Below the pieces are notes generated by a model. It was not told where the DNA came from and did not search any database. It saw nothing but the letters and a program-made list of their open reading frames with translations. The position numbers were made by a program, and so were the translations under genes. 36,406 nucleotides of DNA from an uncultured Rhizobiaceae group bacterium (lineage in GTDB: Bacteria > Pseudomonadota > Alphaproteobacteria > Rhizobiales > Rhizobiaceae), in NCBI GenBank assembly GCA_937951645.1, contig CALFBM010000083.1:1-36406 (forward strand), given 5' to 3'. Below, piece by piece: positions 14,478 to 23,704 of this stretch; the stretch's first letter is position 1, and every line of letters begins with the position of its first letter.

Positions 14478-16040
14478 CTAGCTAAAAATCTGCCAGGCCA
14501 AAAGGCCAGTAATTACCCAAAGTGCTACATGCCCCCAGCGATTGTTCTTGGCTTCTGCTTTGCCAATGGCTTCAGTTGTTTCAGGGTCAAGCTTCATGCC
14601 ATTGGCAATCATGCCTTGCATATGTTCAGATAAAAGTTCAGTGCGTTTGGCAAGCTTTGGCATTTGGTGTGCTAGCCTGAGAGCTGCATCAACGCCTTCT
14701 TTGGCATCTTCCATAATACCTGCAGGGCCGAGGTTCTTGGCTATCCATGCCCCAACAACGGGTTCGGCTGATTTCCACATATTAAATTTTGGGTCGAGTG
14801 TGCGTGCAACGCCTTCAACCACAACCATGGTTTTTTGCAACAGCAATAGTTCAGGTCGTGTTTGCATGTCGAAGATTTCTGTTACTTCAAACAGTAGTGT
14901 CAAAAGCTTTGCCATGGAGATGGTGTCAGCTGATTGTCCATGAATAGGCTCACCAATTGCACGGATGGCTTGGGCAAAACTTGTGACATCATGATGCGGT
15001 GGCACATAGCCTGCATCAAAATGAACTTGCGCTACGCGAAGATAATCACGTTTGATAAAACCATAAAGGATTTCTGCAAGAAACCTGCGCTCATCTTTGC
15101 CAAGGCGCCCACAAATTCCAAGATCAACGGCTACAATATCGCCTTTTGCATCAACAAACAGATTTCCCGGATGCATGTCTGCATGGAAAAAACCATCACG
15201 CAGTGTATGGCGCAGGAAAGATTGAATAAGTGTGACTGATAAGGCTTCCAGATCATGATTTGCTTTACGCAAGGCTTCCACGTTGGAAAGCTTGATACCC
15301 TCCACCCATGACATCGTAATGCAATCACGGCCTGTAAATTCCCAATTAACTTCAGGAACACGAAACCCTTCATCTTCTTTTGTGTTTTCGCCCATTTCAG
15401 AAAAGGCCGCTGCTTCAAGGCGCAAGTCCATTTCAATTTTTGCAGATTGATCCAGCATATCAACAACTGAAACAGGTTTCAGCCGCTTTGCCTCTTCAAG
15501 AGTTTTATCGACAAAGCGTGCGGCGGCATAAAAAGTTTGCATGTCTTTGCGAAAACGCGCTCGCACGCCAGGGCGAATAACTTTAACGGCAACCGTCTCG
15601 CCAGTGTCTTTTAACGTGGCTTTATGAACTTGTGCCACGGAAGCTGCGGCAATCGGTTTACTGATTTCAGAATAGATTTCATCCAGTGGACGATTAATGG
15701 ATTGTTCAATACGCTTCTTGGCTTCTGCAAGGCCAAAGGGTTCTATACTGTCATGTAGAAGTGATAAATCCCGCGCCGTAGCGCTGCCCACAACATCAGG
15801 TCGTGTGGCAAGAAATTGACCAAGCTTAATCCAGCTTGGTCCAAGTTTATTAAGCGCTATTGAAAGACGTTCAGATTGTTCACGATCTGTTGCTTGCCGT
15901 CTGGCGATAATGCTGGCAATTCGATGGGCAAATTTTGCAGGCGGCGGCAGTCCGTCAGAAGGAAATTCAGAGACGACACCCTCACGTGCCAAAACCCAGC
16001 CAGCGTGAGCAAGAGATAAAAAAGAACGAATGGTGCTCAT
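14478..16040 (-). CDS. ubiB: UbiB, ubiquinone biosynthesis ABC1/ADCK-family kinase-like protein
   Basis: This is an atypical protein-kinase-like ATPase required for ubiquinone biosynthesis; the old label '2-polyprenylphenol 6-hydroxylase' is a historical name. The 520-residue protein has the family-defining KxGQ motif (SWIKLGQFLATRPD), the Ala-rich nucleotide loop AAASVAQVHKA, a conserved Lys in VAVKVIRPG, the catalytic segment ADMHPGNLFVD and the metal-binding VDLGICGRLG. The C-terminus (WGHVALWVITGLLAWQIF) is a membrane anchor. It is 7 bp downstream of ubiE, forming a ubiE-ubiB operon as in many alphaproteobacteria. Confidence 0.94.
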   Translation of the reverse strand: MSTIRSFLSLAHAGWVLAREGVVSEFPSDGLPPPAKFAHRIASIIARRQATDREQSERLSIALNKLGPSWIKLGQFLATRPDVVGSATARDLSLLHDSIEPFGLAEAKKRIEQSINRPLDEIYSEISKPIAAASVAQVHKATLKDTGETVAVKVIRPGVRARFRKDMQTFYAAARFVDKTLEEAKRLKPVSVVDMLDQSAKIEMDLRLEAAAFSEMGENTKEDEGFRVPEVNWEFTGRDCITMSWVEGIKLSNVEALRKANHDLEALSVTLIQSFLRHTLRDGFFHADMHPGNLFVDAKGDIVAVDLGICGRLGKDERRFLAEILYGFIKRDYLRVAQVHFDAGYVPPHHDVTSFAQAIRAIGEPIHGQSADTISMAKLLTLLFEVTEIFDMQTRPELLLLQKTMVVVEGVARTLDPKFNMWKSAEPVVGAWIAKNLGPAGIMEDAKEGVDAALRLAHQMPKLAKRTELLSEHMQGMIANGMKLDPETTEAIGKAEAKNNRWGHVALWVITGLLAWQIFS

Positions 16041-16047
16041 GAGATAC

Positions 16048-16830
16048 TTAAATCTTCCATCCTGAGTGCATGGCTACAACACCGCCTGTGAAATCCCGCC
16101 AGCTGACTTTTTCAAATCCTTGACTCCGAATAGCATCTGCAAATTTCTCCTGATTAGGAAATTTTGCAATTGATTCGACCAGATATTGATAGCTGTCACC
16201 ATCTCCTGTTACAGCCTTGCCAATTTTCGGGATCGCATTCATCGACCATTGTTCGTAAAACTTATCAAGCAAGGGCACATTGACTTCAGAAAATTCAAGG
16301 CACATGAATTTGCCACCCGGTTTTAAAACACGGTAAGCTTCAGCGATTGCTTGCTCCATTTTTGGGACATTACGAATGCCAAATGCGATGGTGTAGGCGT
16401 CAAATGAATTATCATCAAACGGCAGAATTTCTGCATTACCTTCAATAAATGTGAGCTTGTCTGCCAGACCTTTTTTAATGGCGCGTTGCTCACCCACTTC
16501 AAGCATGGAGGCATTGATATCAAAAACAGTGGTATGTACTTGTTCACCGCCACGCTCAACAATACGAAACGCAATGTCACCTGTTCCGCCAGCCACATCG
16601 AGAGACTTCCAAATTTTCGTATCATTCCTGGGTGGTGCCAGCGAAGATATCATTGCATCTTTCCAAAGTCGGTGCATGCCCGCAGACATCAAGTCGTTCA
16701 TCACATCATACTTGCTTGCAACCTTGTGAAAGACGTCATTGACCAAAGGTTGCTTTTCGCCAGGATTTACGCTTGAAAACCCAAAAGAGGTTTCCATCTG
16801 TTCAGCAGCAGTGGTACGAGAATCTGACAT
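16048..16830 (-). CDS. ubiE: Demethylubiquinone/demethylmenaquinone C-methyltransferase UbiE
   Basis: This SAM-dependent enzyme C-methylates the benzoquinol ring in ubiquinone synthesis. The track starts at a GTG (16899), but the ATG at 16830 ([12 protein letters not shown]) gives a 260-residue protein of normal length and has AAGG about 10 bases upstream, so I prefer it. Motif I is [13 protein letters not shown]. Further motifs are [19 protein letters not shown] near the N-terminus, [12 protein letters not shown] and [17 protein letters not shown]. It is followed after 7 bp by ubiB and is divergent from mutM. Confidence 0.94.
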   Translation of the reverse strand: MSDSRTTAAEQMETSFGFSSVNPGEKQPLVNDVFHKVASKYDVMNDLMSAGMHRLWKDAMISSLAPPRNDTKIWKSLDVAGGTGDIAFRIVERGGEQVHTTVFDINASMLEVGEQRAIKKGLADKLTFIEGNAEILPFDDNSFDAYTIAFGIRNVPKMEQAIAEAYRVLKPGGKFMCLEFSEVNVPLLDKFYEQWSMNAIPKIGKAVTGDGDSYQYLVESIAKFPNQEKFADAIRSQGFEKVSWRDFTGGVVAMHSGWKI

Positions 16831-16950
16831 TATAATAGGCCTTATAAATTTCTGGCTTTCACATACATTATATATAAAGGAAGCTAAAGTGCTTTTCACT
16901 GGGACATATTAGGCTACAAGTGCGAATGGTTAAAATGAGTAGAAAATATT

Positions 16951-17841
16951 ATGCCTGAATTGCCAGAAGTTGAAACCGTACGCCGTGGACTTGCGCCAAT
17001 AATGGAAGGTGGCATGATTGAGAAGGCGGTTATTAATCGTCCCAATTTACGCTTTCCATTTCCAGATGATTTTGTAGCAAGGCTTGAAGGTCAAAAAATC
17101 CTGTCTGTTGGCAGGAGAGCAAAATACCTTGTGCTTGATTTGGCAAGCGGCGAAGTGCTCGTCATGCATTTGGGCATGTCGGGTTCGTTTCGCATAGAGC
17201 TTGTCGATGGTGTTTCTGCTCCGGGTATTTTTCATCATCCAAGGTCTGACGCACAAAAGCATGATCACGTCATTATAAGTGTAGATGGCCCCCATGGCCG
17301 TGCGGATATTATATATAATGACCCGCGCAGGTTTGGGTATATGGATTTGGTTGCCCGAAGCGAAATGGAAACGCATAAGCATTTTGCATTTGTTGGTGTT
17401 GAGCCAACGGGTAATGCGCTGGATGGGGCTTTGATTTCCAAACTCTTTGCAGGCAAGTCTACTCCCTTAAAGGCAGCACTTCTTGATCAGCGGTTGATTG
17501 CTGGGCTTGGCAATATTTATGTCTGTGAAGCCTTGTGGCGAGCAGGGCTTTCTCCTGAGCGCAAGGCAAGCACTATTACCCGCAAGGATGGGAAAGCCAC
17601 AAAACGTACAGATTTACTTGCCCGGTCCATTCGTGAGATCATTGCAAGTGCTATAGAAGCAGGTGGTTCATCCCTGCGTGACCATAAGCAGACAGATGGT
17701 AGTATGGGATATTTTCAACACACATTTAATGTCTATGATCAGGAAGGAAAGCCGTGTAAATCTACAGGGTGTAATTCAATCATTAAACGTATCGTTCAAT
17801 CTGGACGATCAACCTTTTATTGCCCAACATGTCAGCGTTAA
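16951..17841 (+). CDS. mutM: Formamidopyrimidine-DNA glycosylase MutM (Fpg)
   Basis: This bifunctional DNA glycosylase/AP lyase removes 8-oxoguanine and formamidopyrimidines. The N-terminus PELPEVETVRRGL supplies the catalytic Pro and Glu (after removal of Met). RRAKYLVLDL holds the conserved Lys, LIAGLGNIYVCEALWRAGLSP is the helix-two-turn-helix, and the C-terminal zinc finger has its four cysteines (CKSTGC ... YCPTC). The 296 residues match the family. It is divergent from ubiE across 120 bp and lies upstream of rpsT and dnaA, a common alphaproteobacterial order. Confidence 0.96.
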   Translation: MPELPEVETVRRGLAPIMEGGMIEKAVINRPNLRFPFPDDFVARLEGQKILSVGRRAKYLVLDLASGEVLVMHLGMSGSFRIELVDGVSAPGIFHHPRSDAQKHDHVIISVDGPHGRADIIYNDPRRFGYMDLVARSEMETHKHFAFVGVEPTGNALDGALISKLFAGKSTPLKAALLDQRLIAGLGNIYVCEALWRAGLSPERKASTITRKDGKATKRTDLLARSIREIIASAIEAGGSSLRDHKQTDGSMGYFQHTFNVYDQEGKPCKSTGCNSIIKRIVQSGRSTFYCPTCQR

Positions 17842-17870
17842 GCCTGTTAAAGCGCTAAGCTTATTATTCG

Positions 17871-17899
17871 TTGACAATGACACTGATTCAATGTAGCTA
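17871..17899 (+). promoter_or_regulatory. Candidate rpsT promoter
   Basis: A perfect TTGACA -35 (17871-17876) is followed after 17 bases by TAGCTA, a poor match to the -10 consensus. It lies just after the mutM stop and would give a leader of about 117 nt before rpsT. Confidence 0.45.
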
Positions 17900-17911
17900 A
17901 ACTTCAAAATT

Positions 17912-17933
17912 ACAGGCGGTAAATCCAGCCTGT
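17912..17933 (+). other. Small hairpin in the rpsT leader or mutM trailer
   Basis: ACAGGC and GCCTGT flank a 10-nt loop, followed by CTCTTTT. It could be a weak mutM terminator or a structure in the rpsT leader; the T run is interrupted. Confidence 0.3.
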
Positions 17934-18022
17934 CTCTTTTCCAGTCAAAATGACACGGTTTGCTTGAGACAGTAGCTTGAAACTGGTTTTGCTTAAGCCA
18001 AACAAATATAGGAAGCTCAAGT

Positions 18023-18289
18023 ATGGCTAATACACCATCCGCGAAAAAGGCAGTTCGTAAGATTGCAGCTCGCACAGAAGTTAATAAAGCGCGTCGCTCA
18101 CGCATGCGTACATTCATCCGCAAGGTTGAAGAAGCAATTGCAGGTGGCGACAAGGATGCTGCAAATGCAGCTCTAAAAGCAGCTCAGCCAGAAATCATGC
18201 GCTCTGTAACCAAAGGCGTCATGAAAAAGAATACAGCAGCTCGTAAGGTATCCCGCCTTTCTGCAAGTGTGAAGAAAATTGGCGCATAA
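18023..18289 (+). CDS. rpsT: 30S ribosomal protein S20
   Basis: This 88-residue, strongly basic primary 16S-rRNA-binding protein belongs to the 30S body. It begins [20 protein letters not shown] and ends [18 protein letters not shown], both typical of bS20. AGGAAG lies about 8 bases before the ATG, and a strong intrinsic terminator follows the stop. A position just upstream of dnaA is typical of Rhizobiales, although here a rhodanese gene intervenes. Confidence 0.97.
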   Translation: MANTPSAKKAVRKIAARTEVNKARRSRMRTFIRKVEEAIAGGDKDAANAALKAAQPEIMRSVTKGVMKKNTAARKVSRLSASVKKIGA

Positions 18290-18310
18290 GTTTTTCGCAT
18301 ATTAAATTGC

Positions 18311-18338
18311 AAACCCGGCCTTTGAGCCGGGTTTTTTT
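18311..18338 (+). terminator. Intrinsic terminator of rpsT
   Basis: AAACCCGGC and GCCGGGTTT form a perfect 9-bp stem with a short loop (CTTTGA region), ending in seven T (18332-18338). This is the best terminator in the window. Confidence 0.93.
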
Positions 18339-18986
18339 ATGCGTGGACTAAATTTTAACCAGAAAAAAGTCTCAATAATTGCACCATCATAAAAAGTTTA
18401 TATAAAACAACGGGAAATATTATAAGTAGAAATAATGCATATAAAACAAATAGTTATTGGGTAGTTGAAAAAACGCTTCTAAATTTCTACTCAAAAATGC
18501 GAGTCAATAGACTCAATGGGGAATTTTTTTTCAAAGCCCAGAAATCAGCCATTTCCACGAGTCTTTCAAAAGAAGACCATTGATTCGTAAATGATTCTCG
18601 CCACGAATTACGTAAATGTTTTTTAAAAAAAATCTCAAAAATGAATGGTTAATAAAGCTTTAAAGAAAATCAGTTGCACGAGCAGTTTTCGTTCAGTAAC
18701 TTCGAACTCGAAAGACAAGAGGGGTTGGCTCTCCAGGCTTTAAACTAAAAAAAATATAAGCTATTGGAATGCCAAATATGTTTAGTTTTTTAGAAGCTGC
18801 TTTTATGTAGCTATCTGTTGGTTGGCAGGAATGTAAGGCTCATATGCTTTTGTTTCTGTTGACGCTTTGAGCTAGATAATGTTGTCGTTCAATCGGGGTT
18901 CCCCGGGTCCAATTTGGACACATTAAGTTATTTGTTTGATTTATTGCGCTGATGTTAGCCACTTCAGCGAATGGAGAAGGTTTGTC
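18339..18986. other. Long A+T-rich intergenic region between rpsT and the rhodanese gene
   Basis: About 650 bp without a supportable gene. It is A+T-rich, with a partial repeat (TTCGTAAATG / TTACGTAAATG near 18584-18620). Close to the downstream gene are two adjacent palindromes (separate entry). I looked for clusters of DnaA boxes of the TTATCCACA form and saw none, so I do not call an origin. Confidence 0.6.
18894..18919. promoter_or_regulatory. Two adjacent palindromes upstream of the rhodanese gene
   Basis: CGGGG-TT-CCCCG (18894-18905) and GTCCAA-T-TTGGAC (18907-18919) are perfect dyads separated by one base, about 70-90 bp before the rhodanese ATG. They may be operators or a stem pair in the leader. 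Confidence 0.45.
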
Positions 18987-19403
18987 ATGTCGTACGCCGG
19001 GGATGTCAGTTGCAAAGAGTGTTTTTCTGCATTGCAGCAAAATAAAAACTCTCAACTGATTGACGTGCGTACAATGCCTGAGTGGATTTTTGTCGGAGTT
19101 CCAAATCTAGATGATATTGGCAAACGAGTGCATACAGTGGATTGGCAACAATTTCCTTCGATGCAGATTAATGCCGGTTTTGTAAGTGCCATTGAATCTA
19201 TTGTCGACGATAAAAGCGCTGAACTTTATTGTTTGTGCCGTTCAGGTGTTCGTAGCATTGCGGCAGCACAAGCATTAACATCTGAAGGGTTCACAAAAGC
19301 GTTTAACGTGCTTTCGGGCTTTGAGGGGGATCATAATCATGAGGGTAAGCGGGGAACCGTTTCGGGGTGGAAATTTGATGGACTGCCCTGGATACAGAAG
19401 TAA
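18987..19403 (+). CDS. Single-domain rhodanese-like sulfurtransferase
   Basis: This 138-residue protein transfers sulfane sulfur or carries a persulfide in the cytoplasm. The rhodanese fold shows QLIDVRTMPEWIFVGVP near the N-terminus and the active-site loop LCRSGVRS with Cys84. The C-terminus (AFNVLSGFEGDHNHEGKRG, then GWKFDGLPW) matches a subgroup common in alphaproteobacteria. The track starts at a TTG 51 bases earlier, but the ATG at 18987 has GGAGAAGG 6 bases upstream and is clearly the start. It lies 82 bp before dnaA on the same strand, so read-through into dnaA is possible. Confidence 0.92.
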   Translation: MSYAGDVSCKECFSALQQNKNSQLIDVRTMPEWIFVGVPNLDDIGKRVHTVDWQQFPSMQINAGFVSAIESIVDDKSAELYCLCRSGVRSIAAAQALTSEGFTKAFNVLSGFEGDHNHEGKRGTVSGWKFDGLPWIQK

Positions 19404-19485
19404 AAGAGCGAGGCAAGTTTCAAAAAATATTTGGTAAACTGAAAATACTGTAAAAAATTAATTTTAAAAGAGGTTATGAGCGGCA

Positions 19486-21114
19486 ATGAACCAGGCAAAT
19501 AAAGCAGATTACTATAATGAGAAAAAAGACAGTTGGTCGAAAATATCTGGTCCTGATCTAGCTAAAATGAATTTTAAGATACAAGATGAACCAAAAATTG
19601 AAGAGCAGGGAATATCTTCAACTATAACAGGAGAAGGGAAATACTCAGTGGGGGAAAGTAAGAAAAAAGGTGCGGCTAAGTCACCTGAACAGCAATGGGA
19701 CAGAATTAGAAAAAAACTCCAAATCAAATTGGGTAAGGACATATTTGATAGTTGGTTTGGCCGTTTGAAAATATATTGTATTGAGGGCGGCGTTGCCTCT
19801 CACAGTGTGCCAACAGCATTTTTAAAAAGCTGGATTTTGTCAAAATACCGCGATGTTCTGCTCGAGCTTTGGCAAGAAGAGGATAAGTCCATTCTGAGAG
19901 TAGATGTTGCAATCAGAAAACCAACAGTTCACCCACTTGCAACGGAAGAAGCTGCGGCAAAAGCAGAGGCAAGCAAAAAGAAGTCTGGCGAAACAAGTCC
20001 TAATGCAATGCTTCCGTTACGTGCTTTTGGAGCGCGCAACACATCACGCGGAATGGAACAGGCTTCAGGTTTTTCTGGTTCTCCACTCGACACAAAACAT
20101 ACATTTGAATCGTTCATTGAAGGCGGTTCAAACCGCATGGTACATGCTGCTGCACGCACAATCGCAGATGATATTACGGCTTCACATTTCAATCCGCTTA
20201 TTATTCATGCGGGTGTTGGCTTGGGAAAAACTCATATTCTGCAAGCGATTGCCTGTCGTGCCAGAAATCGCAATCCAAAAGCACGTGTTTTATATCTAAC
20301 GGCTGAGTATTTCATGTGGCGTTTTGCTTCTGCAATTCGCGATAAAACTGCGTTGACGCTAAAAGAGTCTCTCCGCGATATAGATATTCTTTTAATTGAC
20401 GATTTGCAGTTCCTTCAAGGTCAGGCTATCCAGGCTGAGTTCTGCCACTTGTTGAACGAGCTGATTGACAGTGCTCGTCAGGTTGTTGTTGCAGCAGACA
20501 GGCCGCCAAGTGAATTGGAAAGCCTTGATGAACGTGTTCGCTCTCGATTAAGAGGTGGTGTAACTTTGGAAATGAAGGCACCTGATTATGAAACACGCAA
20601 AGAAATTTTAAACATCCGCTACAAGGAAGCAAAGGCCGAGCAGCCTAATCTCAATATTCCAGAGGATATTTTGCATTATGTGGCTCGCCAGGTTTCTTCA
20701 AGTGGCCGCGACGTTGAAGGCGCTTTCAACCAACTATTAATCCAGCATCAATTTTCCGAAGGCAGTATGAGCATGGAAGAGCTGGATAAAATTTTATCTC
20801 ATTTGATCAAGTCTGCTGATACAAAACGTGTACGCATAGAAGACATTCAAAAAATCGTTGCTCGCCAGTTTAACGTTAGCAAAAACGATCTTTTATCCAA
20901 TCGTCGAACACGCGTTATTGTGCGCCCAAGACAGATTGCCATGTATCTTGCCAAGGTAATGACACCGCGGTCCTTGCCAGAAATCGGTAGGCGGTTTGGT
21001 GGTCGTGATCATACGACAGTTCTTCATGCGGTGCGCAAGATTGAAGCCATGACTTCTGATGACCAAAAGCTGGCTCATGAAGTGGAATTATTAAAACGTC
21101 TTATTCTTGAGTAG
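19486..21114 (+). CDS. dnaA: Chromosomal replication initiator DnaA
   Basis: This AAA+ protein binds DnaA boxes, melts the origin and loads the helicase. Domain I starts near residue 67 (SPEQQWDRIRKKLQIKLGKD, then SWFGRL), followed by a variable linker. The AAA+ core has Walker A GVGLGKT at 243-249, Walker B LLIDDLQFLQG at about 302-312 and the sensor/arginine region RSRLRGG. Domain IV carries FGGRDHTTVLHAV for DNA recognition. At 542 residues it is long: the first 54 residues are a charged, low-complexity extension. An in-frame GTG at 19648 is preceded by GGAGAAGGG with 10-nt spacing and would give 488 residues, so the true start is uncertain. dnaN and recF follow. Confidence 0.97.
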   Translation: MNQANKADYYNEKKDSWSKISGPDLAKMNFKIQDEPKIEEQGISSTITGEGKYSVGESKKKGAAKSPEQQWDRIRKKLQIKLGKDIFDSWFGRLKIYCIEGGVASHSVPTAFLKSWILSKYRDVLLELWQEEDKSILRVDVAIRKPTVHPLATEEAAAKAEASKKKSGETSPNAMLPLRAFGARNTSRGMEQASGFSGSPLDTKHTFESFIEGGSNRMVHAAARTIADDITASHFNPLIIHAGVGLGKTHILQAIACRARNRNPKARVLYLTAEYFMWRFASAIRDKTALTLKESLRDIDILLIDDLQFLQGQAIQAEFCHLLNELIDSARQVVVAADRPPSELESLDERVRSRLRGGVTLEMKAPDYETRKEILNIRYKEAKAEQPNLNIPEDILHYVARQVSSSGRDVEGAFNQLLIQHQFSEGSMSMEELDKILSHLIKSADTKRVRIEDIQKIVARQFNVSKNDLLSNRRTRVIVRPRQIAMYLAKVMTPRSLPEIGRRFGGRDHTTVLHAVRKIEAMTSDDQKLAHEVELLKRLILE

Positions 21115-21136
21115 ACTTTAAAACTAATTGGGGTGA

Positions 21137-21182
21137 GGGGAAGCCGAATTTTGGGGGTCTTAGGGGGCTTTCGGTTTTCCCC
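21137..21182 (+). other. Stem-loop between dnaA and dnaN
   Basis: GGGGAAGCCGAA (21137-21148) pairs with TTCGGTTTTCCCC (21170-21182) with one bulged base, around a G-rich loop. There is no T run directly after it, so it is more likely an attenuator or RNA-stabilising structure than a full terminator. Confidence 0.5.
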
Positions 21183-21301
21183 AACAGCTTTAGTAGTCAG
21201 CACTTGAAAAACCTGTTATTTTTCCCCACTCTGTGTCAAAGAGCTACGGGTGTGATTATCACCATGTAAATACGGCTAAATTTCCCGGGAGTTATGCAGT
21301 A

Positions 21302-22420
21302 ATGCGCGTTACGATTGAACAGTCAAATCTTTTGAAGTCGCTTGGGCACGTGTATCGTGTGGTTGAGCGCCGTAATACAATCCCGATTCTTTCAAACGTT
21401 TTGTTAAAGGCAGAAGGTGGTGACCTCCACTTAAAGGCGACTGATCTTGATTTGGAGATCTATGAAAAAACACCAGCCGTTGTTGAACAGGCTGGCAGCA
21501 CGACCGTACCAGCACATATGCTTTATGAAATTGTTCGTAAACTTCCAGGTGGGTCAGAAGTAATGCTGTCAATTGATGATGATAGCGCTACATTGAAAAT
21601 TGCTTCGGGGCGTTCGCAATTTACCTTGCAAATGCTTCCTGTTGAGGATTTTCCGGATATTTCTGCTGGTGAATTCAGCCATAGTTTTGCCTGTGCAACA
21701 GGTGAGATAAAAAAACTGATCAGCCATACCCAGTTTGCAATTTCAACGGAAGAAACACGGTATTACTTGAACGGTATCTTTTTGCATACAGTAGAAGATG
21801 ATGGCGAAACTGTACTTCGTGCAGTTGCAACTGATGGTCACAGACTTGCCCGTTCACAAACTTCTGCACCAGATGGCGCAGATGGCATGCCGGGCATTAT
21901 TATTCCGCGTAAAGCAGTAGGCGAGATTCAACGATTGGTCGAAGACCCCGATGCAGCAGTTAACGTTGAGCTTTCAGACAGTAAAATCCGGCTAAGTGTT
22001 GGCGAAACTGTTCTAACCTCAAAACTGATTGATGGAACATTCCCTGATTATAATCGCGTCATACCTGCAGGAAATGACAAGGCTCTCGTTATGGAGCGTA
22101 CTATTTTTGCAAATGCAGTTGACCGTGTTTCAACAATTTCATCTGAGCGTGGACGTGCAGTAAAGCTTTCCCTGACTCAAGGCCAGATGATCTTGTCAGT
22201 AAATAATCCTGATTCAGGAACTGCTGAAGAAGAAATTGCAGTAAATTATACTTCTGATGACTTGCAGATTGGCTTTAACTCACGGTACTTGCTGGATATT
22301 ACAAACCAGCTTGCAGGAGATGAGGCAACTTTCATGTTGTCAGATCCAGGCTCTCCCACTTTAATTAGAGATTCTAATGAGAGCGGTGCGATTTACGTTC
22401 TTATGCCAATGCGGGTTTAG
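21302..22420 (+). CDS. dnaN: DNA polymerase III beta subunit (sliding clamp)
   Basis: This is the ring-shaped processivity clamp of the replicative polymerase. The track's first codon is a GTG at 21233, but the ATG at 21302 gives MRVTIEQSNLLKSLGHVYRV, the conserved N-terminus, and 372 residues, the usual length. GGGAG lies about 10 bases upstream. Three clamp domains are recognisable: VVERRNTIPILSNVLL in the first, LRAVATDGHRLA in the middle and the C-terminal end GAIYVLMPMRV. It follows dnaA by 187 bp and precedes recF by 37 bp. Confidence 0.97.
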   Translation: MRVTIEQSNLLKSLGHVYRVVERRNTIPILSNVLLKAEGGDLHLKATDLDLEIYEKTPAVVEQAGSTTVPAHMLYEIVRKLPGGSEVMLSIDDDSATLKIASGRSQFTLQMLPVEDFPDISAGEFSHSFACATGEIKKLISHTQFAISTEETRYYLNGIFLHTVEDDGETVLRAVATDGHRLARSQTSAPDGADGMPGIIIPRKAVGEIQRLVEDPDAAVNVELSDSKIRLSVGETVLTSKLIDGTFPDYNRVIPAGNDKALVMERTIFANAVDRVSTISSERGRAVKLSLTQGQMILSVNNPDSGTAEEEIAVNYTSDDLQIGFNSRYLLDITNQLAGDEATFMLSDPGSPTLIRDSNESGAIYVLMPMRV

Positions 22421-22457
22421 GATCAGGACTCATCAATTTATGCAAAGGCGATGACCT

Positions 22458-23591
22458 TTGAACTTCGTCTATATTGAAAAACTTAAACTAACAACATTCC
22501 GCAATCATGAGGCGATGTCTGTTGATTTGGGATCTTCTCATGTTGTTTTAACGGGAGATAATGGAGCCGGGAAAACCAATATTTTGGAAGCTGTTTCGTT
22601 TTTGTCTCCTGGCAGAGGGTTACGCCGTGCAGCCTATGATAGGGTTGGTCAAGCGGGTAAGAGTGGTTCCTGGACAGTCTTTGCTCATATGCAAGGGGCT
22701 CAAGGTGATGTAAAGATTGGCACTGGCTTGCAGGAAACAGCTTTTGGTGTTGAGAATTCCCGCAAGGTTCATATCAATGGTGTTCAGGTAAAAACCTCAG
22801 ATGAACTGCTGGAGCACTCCCGCATTCTTTGGCTTACACCTTCGATGGATGGTTTGTTTACAGGAGCAACCAGCGATCGCAGGCGGTTTTTGGATCGTTT
22901 GGTTCTGGCTGTTGATCCTGCACATGGTCGCCGCGTAGCAGATTTTGAAAAATCCATGCGAGCCAGAAACAAACTCTTAAGCGAAGATTTTCCTGATAGT
23001 GCCTGGCTTGATGCAACAGAGGCGCAACTGGCAGAGTTAGGTGTTGCAATTGCTTCTGCCCGATATGAATTGGTAACACTTCTATCAGAAGTAATCGTCC
23101 GCAATAATGACCCTGATAGTCCGTTTCCTGATGCGCTTGTTTCAATATCAGGAACGCTTGAAAACGAGATTAGTGAAATTGCTGCCAGTGATCTTGAAGA
23201 AGAATATCTTGATCGCTTGCGCAATAACAGACGTATTGATGCAAGGGCAGGAAGAACGCTTGAAGGGCCGCATCGTTCAGATATGATTGTTCAGCACAGA
23301 CCAAAATCCATGCCGGCTTCCCAATGTTCAACAGGAGAGCAAAAAGCGCTGTTGATCGGACTTCTCTTGGCACATGCGCGACTGGTAGGCGAAATGCATG
23401 ATGCGACACCTATTCTTTTACTTGATGAAGTTGCAGCCCATCTTGATGAAGGAAGAAGGGCAGCTTTGTATGATATGATAGACGCATTGGGTTGTCAGGC
23501 CTGGATGACGGGTACAGATCGCGCTTTATTTAAAGCTCTTGATAACCGTGCAATATTTTTAACCGTGCAAGATGGAAAGGTATTTGCATAA
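22458..23591 (+). CDS. recF: DNA replication and repair protein RecF
   Basis: This SMC-like ATPase loads RecA at gapped DNA through the RecFOR pathway. The 377-residue protein has Walker A GDNGAGKT (33-40), the ABC-type signature [17 protein letters not shown] and Walker [14 protein letters not shown]. The start is TTG, with AAAGG 9 bases upstream; the ATG at 22451 is out of frame and reads only eight codons. The residues after the TTG ([16 protein letters not shown]) match the family start, supporting the choice. It lies 37 bp after dnaN. Confidence 0.95.
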   Translation: MNFVYIEKLKLTTFRNHEAMSVDLGSSHVVLTGDNGAGKTNILEAVSFLSPGRGLRRAAYDRVGQAGKSGSWTVFAHMQGAQGDVKIGTGLQETAFGVENSRKVHINGVQVKTSDELLEHSRILWLTPSMDGLFTGATSDRRRFLDRLVLAVDPAHGRRVADFEKSMRARNKLLSEDFPDSAWLDATEAQLAELGVAIASARYELVTLLSEVIVRNNDPDSPFPDALVSISGTLENEISEIAASDLEEEYLDRLRNNRRIDARAGRTLEGPHRSDMIVQHRPKSMPASQCSTGEQKALLIGLLLAHARLVGEMHDATPILLLDEVAAHLDEGRRAALYDMIDALGCQAWMTGTDRALFKALDNRAIFLTVQDGKVFA

Positions 23592-23704
23592 AAGTTGCAA
23601 AAAACCTTATTCAAACTTGCATTTTACGCCTGCGACAGGGTGGTATATTGTGTAGCAATGGATTAGCGCCCATATCTGGTAATATAATAAAAGAATGTAA
23701 TTTT

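Noticed and set aside
14476-14495. Terminator between the Lrp-family gene and ubiB
   Set aside because: Only a 4-bp TAGC/GCTA pairing is visible, with no T run; too weak to call.
16831-16899. Upstream extension of UbiE (GTG start)
   Set aside because: It adds 23 residues not typical of UbiE; the ATG at 16830 gives the standard N-terminus and length.
18339-18986. Chromosomal origin near dnaA
   Set aside because: The region is A+T-rich and long, but I see no cluster of TTATCCACA-type DnaA boxes, and in alphaproteobacteria the origin is often near hemE rather than dnaA.
19476-19502. Eight-codon ORF (MSGNEPGK) overlapping the dnaA start
   Set aside because: AGAGG is only 2 nt from its ATG, too close for normal initiation; probably a chance frame.
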